Made by a program: the position numbers and the translations under genes. The notes under the pieces are model-generated. The model had not been told where the DNA came from, searched no databases, and was given only the letters and a program-made list of their open reading frames with translations. DNA of 64,000 nucleotides, taken from NCBI GenBank assembly GCA_021186555.1, contig JAJKFL010000004.1, forward strand, positions 22,906,406-22,970,405, read 5' to 3'. Shown in pieces: positions 58,330 to 64,000 of this stretch (within the stretch, counting starts at the first letter, position 1; each line of letters begins with the position of its first letter). The stretch comes from Reticulitermes speratus (lineage: Eukaryota > Arthropoda > Insecta > Blattodea > Rhinotermitidae).

Positions 58330-58611
58330 CAGTGCGTTTGAGTTTTGTGTCGGCGTATAGCGACTCACTACACACTGGACGGTCTGGAGATCGAATTCCG
58401 GTGGGGGCGAGATATTCCCTACCCTCCAAGACCGGCCCTGGGGCCCACCTAGCCTCCTGTACAACGGGTACCGGATCTCTTTCCCGGGGGTAAAGCTGCC
58501 GTAGCGTGGCGTTGACCACCCTCCCCCATGTAGCGCCGAGGTTACTGGAAGAGTAGAGCTGTACCTCTACCCCCCCCCCTTCTGGGCCTTCATGGCAGGT
58601 AATAGGTTGAA
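58330..58611 (+). mobile_element. SINE-A copy interrupted by SINE-C
   Basis: Well preserved: 'cgtatagcgactcactacac', B box 'tggagatcgaattccgg', 'gggcccacctagcctcctgt', 'tctctttcccgggggtaaag', C run, 'gggccttcatggcaggtaat'. Its 3' end is split by SINE-C; the remaining end ('aggttgaactgtactgaac') lies at 58871-58890. Confidence 0.92.
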
Positions 58612-58870
58612 TTTTTTCTTTCAATGGCTCGACAGCCCCTTGGGGGCCTAGGCCGCCTCATGAGGCTTCACGATCACACTTTAGACACACCACAGTCGGT
58701 AGGAATCCTCTGAACAAGGGACCAGCTCGTCGCAGAGAACTCTACCTGACAACACACAACACTCACAAGAGACAGACAGCCATGCCCCCGGTGGGATTCG
58801 AACCCACAATCCCAGTAAGCGAGCGGCCGCAGACCCACGCCTTAGACCGCACGGCCACTGGAATCGGCGC
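58612..58870 (-). mobile_element. SINE-C nested in SINE-A, 8-bp duplication
   Basis: Flanked by 'aggttgaa' at 58604-58611 and 58871-58878. Nearly identical to the copy at 50017: 'ccacagtcggtaggaatcct', 'gaccagctcgtcgcagagaa', 'gtgggattcgaacccac', 'accgcacggccactgga'. The tail complement (ttttttcttt) is next to the left duplication. Confidence 0.93.
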
Positions 58871-58899
58871 AGGTTGAACTGTACTGAACTTTAACCGGC

Positions 58900-59735
58900 G
58901 TATTAATAAGTGATTACTTTCGAAGTAGAATTTAGTGACTGTAATTATGACGTAATGATCCTGGTCATTGATGATAACGTATCCTCAAAAAGTTGTAGAT
59001 ATTTTCTGATCTCTCAGGTCTTGAAATATACTGGTGACAGGGTTTTATGAATAACTTATGGTAATGAACTTTAGCTCCTCAGCTTTATCCTTTCATGGGG
59101 TTGTCTCTTGAGTTTCCGCAGTAATCTGTCGTGTTAGTGTTCATCCATCTTCCAAACCTCGACCTTACATAATGGACTTAATATCTGTCTTCTCCCATTT
59201 TTCTTTTATTTTGTCCTAGTGGTGACAAGTGCAAAAGTTTTTTCTGTCGTCTTCCCTCCTTCCTTTGTTCTGTATGGCCATACCATCTCAGCTCTCTATT
59301 TTCTAGGTCCTTTATCACTTGGAATGTAATATCCATTTCTTCTTATAGTGTTTCATTTCTTATTCTAAAGATTCACGTTTTGTGGCTTGTTACGCTTTGT
59401 CACTGGGCAAATATTCACCAGCGAGTTCTATATGTTAGGTACTATGAGGACTATTTATTTAAAATGTACTGAAGCCAATGACAATGTCTGCTATAAAATC
59501 GGATCTACAATAGAATTGCTAACAAAAATCCTGGATCTCGCCTTTCTTCTGGTATTGGCAGATGAGTCGGATTTTTTTTTTGCCAGATTTCTGTCCATAT
59601 ATTTAGACACGAATGCCTTATCGTGTACTCACTCGGGTAGTTGTTTTGTAAATACGTCTGCATAGAAAACGTGTACGTATATTTAACTGGGACTGAAATA
59701 TTTTGCCTTGAGACACCGTGTGATTTGGTATGGTA
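58900..59735. other. no recognisable feature
   Basis: A 92-aa frame at 59387-59665 and its antisense lack recognisable domains. No assigned repeats. A CT-rich stretch lies near 59180-59260. Confidence 0.35.
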
Positions 59736-59763
59736 TAGATTCTCTATGCTGAAGAATGAGCAA

Positions 59764-59995
59764 CTATGTTTATTGTCCGACGAATGTACACTTTTATTCA
59801 CTATTAATTTGTGAAACACAGTCCTACATGTTTCGAACCTTATCCCGGTTCATCTTCAGGGACTTCAGTACTTTAAATTACGTATATTTTTTACATCAAT
59901 GTTACAGTTCGAACAGTAAGGTTCGAAACATGTAGGACTGTGTTTCACAAATTAATAGTGAATAAAAGTTTACGTTCGTCGGACAATAAACATAG
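59764..59995 (-). ncRNA. intact-looking hammerhead ribozyme in 79-bp inverted arms
   Basis: Arms 59764-59842 and 59917-59995 differ at only 2 of 79 positions. On the minus strand the ribozyme spans 59864 to 59820: stem I AGUCC/GGACU (5 bp), CTGAAGA (complement of 59853-59859), one extra U, stem II GAACC/GGUUC, GAAA (59831-59834), palindromic ACATGT as a minimal stem III, cleavage base A (complement of 59825). The + copy in the right arm keeps the GAAACATGTA half only. A transcript through the element would also fold into a long, almost perfect duplex. Confidence 0.72.
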
Positions 59996-60177
59996 AAAAG
60001 AAAATGTACGGAATGAATAATATTAAGTTTAATGGGCAACTAGTTCTTCCCACATATTGATAAATATCTTCTCAATTTTCATCTGTCTGAAAACCTCAAA
60101 TTGCAAACACGTTGCATAATGAAATTACACGCATTCTTTCCCACCAGAAACGAACGCGTCTTAATATGTGTGTGACT

Positions 60178-60262
60178 GTGCTTCTTGACAAGCTATCAGT
60201 CGCTGAGCTAATCAAGATATTTTCCAAAAATGGCACACCACGGGGCACTTTCTCAGAATACA
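60178..60262 (-). mobile_element. nLTR-A 3'-end remnant
   Basis: 'gtgcttcttgacaagctatc', 'agtcgctgagctaatcaaga' is the reverse complement of the family 3' terminal region. Confidence 0.5.
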
Positions 60263-60419
60263 TGAATCAGATTCATGTACTATCCATATTTTTGTGAGAT
60301 CCATATTAATTTATCAAGCGAGCACAATGTGTTGTGTCTGCCTGGGGTGAAATGTATTTAACCTGATGGATGTCATCCCGTTGTGTGTTCAATAATTAGC
60401 AAATAAACGGGAAAATACC

Positions 60420-60595
60420 GTCTAACACAACTGTATTTTATATTATTATAAATCAGCTACATGTTTCCATATCCTTGGACCATCATCAGGCATTTGTGTA
60501 AACATTTTTATACAAAAGGCTGGTGATTGTCCAAGGGGACCGAAACATGTAGCTTACCTATAACAACGTAAAATATAGCCTACAGTTGTGTTAGA
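60420..60595. ncRNA. decayed hammerhead-like element in inverted repeat
   Basis: Arms 60420-60467 and 60541-60595 share 'gtctaacacaactgta' and 'agctacatgtttc' in inverted order, with indels. Minus: CTGATGA intact (complement of 60483-60489) but stem II is broken. Plus: CTGGTGA (A6 changed, 60520-60526) with a good stem GUCC/GGAC, GAAACATGTAGC. Each strand keeps a different half, so neither should cleave. Confidence 0.6.
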
Positions 60596-61149
60596 CACAA
60601 ATTTTTTATTTGTTAGAATGTTTTTATCTTTTGTCCAGACATCCTTTTGGTAGGTTTCTTTCAGAATTCTCAGGTTAAGTAACACTGCCTTCACAGTTAT
60701 TCAGCTTCAATATTACAAATTCTGACGCGCCAAGTGTCCGGTACGAAAGACTCCATGAAAGGCAATGCACTGTGTTAAATACAATGAAAGTAAATTTAAG
60801 GAGCACATGCTGTTCTCATGTTTATTTCTGTACAGCACCCGCAACAATTTTCTTCCACTTTTTAGAAGTATTTGATACAATAGCGCAGTACAGTGTACTG
60901 CATAAAACTCACTGCACATCTTTTGTATTTGTTTCATAAAACTTCGTCACCTGTAGATGTTTTGTAATGATGGATAAAAAGTTGTTTCGGACTTCTAAAC
61001 TGTGACTAGAAAAGCGAATGTAAGTTTCGGAGCTTGGAATATTAGAAGTCTCTCAGGTAGATTCATTGCAAATAGCCACAAAAAATTACGAAATGTGATT
61101 TATTTGAAATGAAGGTAGAGGGTGAGGTGTCGGCCAGGGGTGTCGCTGA

Positions 61150-61730
61150 GCCAACAGGCGATTGATTACACGTTTTGTATGGAAATTGGAATCCTAGTCA
61201 TCGTATATGGACAAGTGGCTTCTCACTTGACAGGATCGTATGTGTAGATAAGGGAGTAACATATGTATTGCGATGTCTTGCAATATTATACTTCAATGTC
61301 TGTCAAGTTCGTGCCATGATTGAGAGTAATAGCTCTGATGCAGAGCGTATCACTTATGAGGAACTGGAGCAGATGCTAACAATATTTTGTTAGGGGGATT
61401 TTAATTCAACTGTGGAAAGAAAAAGAAGATATTTTCCAACCAATAATTGGGAACAAGAGATTACGAGTATATGAAATAATAATAATAATGGACTTAAAAA
61501 TAATTACGTCTGTGACGTGAAAAGAAACCCAATTGCTAGAATGCGAAGCTTTCACATCCAAGAGTCATAGATACACTCGGATTTACCCTGATGGCAAGGC
61601 AGTAAATTAGATTGATCGCGTCTTTAACAGATAAGGAGGCATTCAAGTGTAATTGATCGATCTTTTGGAGGATCTCACTACGATCCTGACAATTAGCTGA
61701 TTGTTGAAGAATTCAGGCAGAAATTTGCAG
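61150..61730 (+). pseudogene. decayed non-LTR endonuclease-like region
   Basis: Translated pieces in shifting frames resemble an apurinic-type endonuclease domain of a non-LTR element. The clearest is GDFNST (near 61398), after an LEQML segment, followed by YPDGK near 61590 and an SHY-like 'tcactacgatcc' near 61676. Frames are broken by many stops. It could be the 5' half of nLTR-A, nLTR-B or a third family. Confidence 0.45.
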
Positions 61731-61769
61731 TAACGCTGTTTGGAGAATGTTAATACAGATTGTAAATGA

Positions 61770-62030
61770 TGCGGAGCCGATCCCAGTGGCCATGGTCTAA
61801 GGCACAGTTCTGCAGCCGCTTGATTGCTGGGGTCGCGAATTTGAATCTAGCTGAGGGCGTGGACGTTTGTATCTTGTCTGTGTTGCGTGTTGTGTAGGTA
61901 GCGGCTGGGTGATCACTTGTTCAGAGGAGTCGTACTGTGTGTGTGTGTGTGTGTGTGTCTAATTGTGTGTGATCTAGAAACCTCAACAGGGAGGCGGCCT
62001 AGGCCCGAGTTGGACTGTAGCGCCACAGAA
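61770..62030 (+). mobile_element. SINE-C copy, older, + orientation
   Basis: The head 'gccgatcccagtggccatgg', 'tctaaggcacagttctgcag' and B-box-like 'gcgaatttgaatctagc' are followed by 'ttgcgtgttgtgtaggtagc', a (TG)n run at 61936-61959, 'ggcggcctaggcccgagttg' and an 'agaagaagaagaaa' tail. Diverged from the 50.0- and 58.6-kb copies. Confidence 0.8.
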
Positions 62031-62044
62031 GAAGAAGAAATGGT

Positions 62045-63190
62045 GCAGAAGTCAGAGAAATTGTGTTATCAAATACTTTTTTTAGATATAAAGATTTCGC
62101 AAACTTTAATAATAGTGCTGGCATCAGTGACTTGCTTGACAGCAGGGAGAGCACCTGACTTCATGCCAAAGAGAGACCGGGCTCTTACGAGTTGCAGCAA
62201 CAGATATATGTTTCGACAAATGAGCGAAGATTTATCAGCTATAATGTAGTGGTCGCAATATAGAAGTCAAAAGGGTTTAGGTAATCGGAGGGACACACGA
62301 AACATAAAACTACCGGAACATTCAGGAAAAATAGAGATAAAATGAATGGACTTGAAGCAAGAAGTAACAAGAAATATATTAAATGCTTATGTAAAGACAT
62401 AAATTGTGTAACAAAGGCTACCAGCCTAGAACTAACATAACGAAACATGAGATGGCCAGTTATTATCTACTTGCAGATTCTCACAATGAAACGTTGGAAG
62501 AATGAATTGTGTAATATTTAGATTCATGGACTGCATTACATTCTGGTGTGGTATATGTCTGAGCGGTATGCATTTTTCTTATGGCACTTCGTCACCCAGA
62601 ATTAGAGGCTAGAATACATGGAGCCTTTTCTCTACACCGCATTTACGTTTTTAAGTTTAGTGCTTAGGCACACTGGTAACAGTGCCTTTACTTTATTTGC
62701 GGTGGGATATTCCACTGACATAATGTGGCAGGGTCACATCTGTAGCTGTTCACGGATGAATGATTTGCTGATGCTTATATCCACCCGACACAGCTGACAC
62801 TCCAAGCATGAATATAGTGAAGCAGCTTGTATGTGGCGTGAACAGTTTCATGTAGATCAACCCAGTAAACGTGTCAATATTCCTATTGCACGAATACTCC
62901 AAAGGACACATGTGCTTCATATTCGAAAGTACCGCCATTTGACTTGCAATGACAGTTATAATGAGAGAAAGTCAGTTGATGAATTACTTAATACAACCTC
63001 TGTAAATATGTGTAGTTTGATTTTGCAAAATACCTTTTTCGCTGAATCGTAATATCTCTCCTATTTGCATCTTGGTCCTGCTCACCCCGCTCCAGAGACA
63101 ATGCTCATTAAGGCTTTAAGTGAATTTGCGAGCTGAGGTTTTATATTTTTACAGCAACGACTTAAGAATATTTTTTAGTTATGAGATGTG
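62045..63190. other. no recognisable feature
   Basis: AT-rich sequence; short frames without domains and no assigned repeats. Confidence 0.35.
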
Positions 63191-63221
63191 ACGTCAATAG
63201 CTTTGTACATGGGTACCATCT

Positions 63222-63275
63222 TATCTATCCTAGAGACAGAAATAGCAGGTTCTTCCGAAATGTTGATGCCTCACT
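63222..63275 (+). ncRNA. decayed hammerhead-like motif
   Basis: 'atcctagagacagaaatagc', 'aggttcttccgaaatgttga' follows the family form with GGTTCTTCCGAAA kept and the CUGANGA half lost. Confidence 0.3.
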
Positions 63276-63279
63276 ACCA

Positions 63280-64000
63280 AAATAAAGGAGTTGATATCCC
63301 GTAAGACACTAAACTTCAGATCTTCGCAGTGATTTGCAAGAAGTATAAAGTTGAAGTGGTTTTGCCACTTCGACTTACTCAAGTTAATGGCTTTATAGCA
63401 TGTCACGTATTAAAATGACTTAACATGCAACATTTAATTAAAATTCGATTCGCATTCTGAATGTGACCAGATTCCATTATTCGCATAAATCACCTAGAAG
63501 GGGAATATTAATAATTTCTGCTGCACTTTTTCCATTACGGTGGCAGTGTAATGTAACAGTACATCATGCAATGCTCGGTTGGTAAACAGAGCAGCCAGAA
63601 CCTTTTTTCCATATATTCTTTAAATTAATTTCTTATAAAAATAAACCCATGAGTAATTTTCCGGCAGAAGAGCGTTGTATACGTGAAGTAGCTTGTGAAT
63701 AGCTAGCTGATGTTAATTTTCGAAATTTGAGTTCTTGTTGGGTGTTCAGACATTTAATTTGCGTTGTTCGAGGGAAAATTTAACATGGCTCTCAGATGTC
63801 ACCATTTTTTCTCCCTTTTGTTACATTGTTCTGTCGGAAATTAATTTACACATTCTAAGCACATAACCTGAGCATGACTTGTTTGCTGTCATAGGCCACG
63901 TTCACAATGCGTTTTTCTGAAAATTTTCTGGCTCTGTTTGAATCTGATGTGTTACTTTATGATGCTATTAATTGCTAAGATATAGCGTTGGTGATAGATG
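63280..64000. other. no recognisable feature
   Basis: AT-rich end of the window without assigned repeats or exon-like segments. Confidence 0.4.

Noticed and set aside
58058-58624. 188-aa minus-strand frame
   Set aside because: Antisense through SINE-A; the middle part is a SINE translation also seen at other copies.

Overview
This is eukaryotic, AT-rich, repeat-dense DNA of insect type. The tRNA-headed SINEs, the two non-LTR retrotransposon families ending in (TTAG)n or (GAAT)n, and the mix of hAT-like and piggyBac-like MITEs suggest a large polyneopteran genome. A cockroach or termite (Blattodea) is my best guess, made from recollection of similar repeats and not from any search. There are no operons, Shine-Dalgarno sites or prokaryotic genes, and nearly all open frames are chance or repeat-derived.

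Host coding content is almost nil. The one convincing piece is a 51-bp exon-like segment on the + strand at 43299-43349, with a good 3' splice site, a GTAAGTATT 5' splice site and a single open frame (IRQEKPYYIADPEVDSL). If it is real, the window is mostly intron of one very large gene. Weaker exon-like segments are noted at 7948-8000 and 12338-12389.

Mobile elements dominate. Family nLTR-A has a 1.25-kb 5'-truncated, frameshifted reverse-transcriptase copy at 21513-22757 with target-site duplications, plus about ten decayed 3' fragments. Family nLTR-B has copies at 20279-20600 (perfect 12-bp duplication) and 47678-48410. A decayed endonuclease-like region lies at 61.2 kb. SINE-A has about a dozen copies, three of them with clear duplications. 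SINE-C (tRNA-Ser/Leu-like head) has four, SINE-D two, SINE-B two. DNA elements include a 153-bp hAT-like MITE (two complete copies, one fragment), a TTAA-flanked piggyBac-like MITE at 4364-4590 and a possible pogo-like MITE near 57.0-57.3 kb.

The most interesting layer is a dispersed set of hammerhead-ribozyme-like motifs placed inside inverted repeats. Three have a complete core plus stems I and II: 46071-46117 (+), 59820-59864 (-) and 34090-34130 (+). The first two lie between 63-bp and 79-bp inverted arms with 4 and 2 mismatches. At 46 kb the right arm begins exactly at the predicted self-cleavage site. More than a dozen decayed relatives are scattered from 3.4 to 63.3 kb, one split by a SINE with a 13-bp duplication. 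Hammerheads are known from Penelope-like retroelements and retrozymes, so these may be non-autonomous derivatives of such elements.

Tandem arrays: a 31-bp array with a 157-158-bp higher-order period (3.5-4.3 kb), a 60-bp satellite open in one frame (11.6-12.2 kb), a degenerate ~29-bp array (25.1-25.3 kb), a 32-bp array grown out of a retrotransposon ORF fragment (36.4-36.9 kb), a 22-bp x13 array just after the candidate exon (43.6 kb), and long (TAC)n and (ATAC)n tracts.
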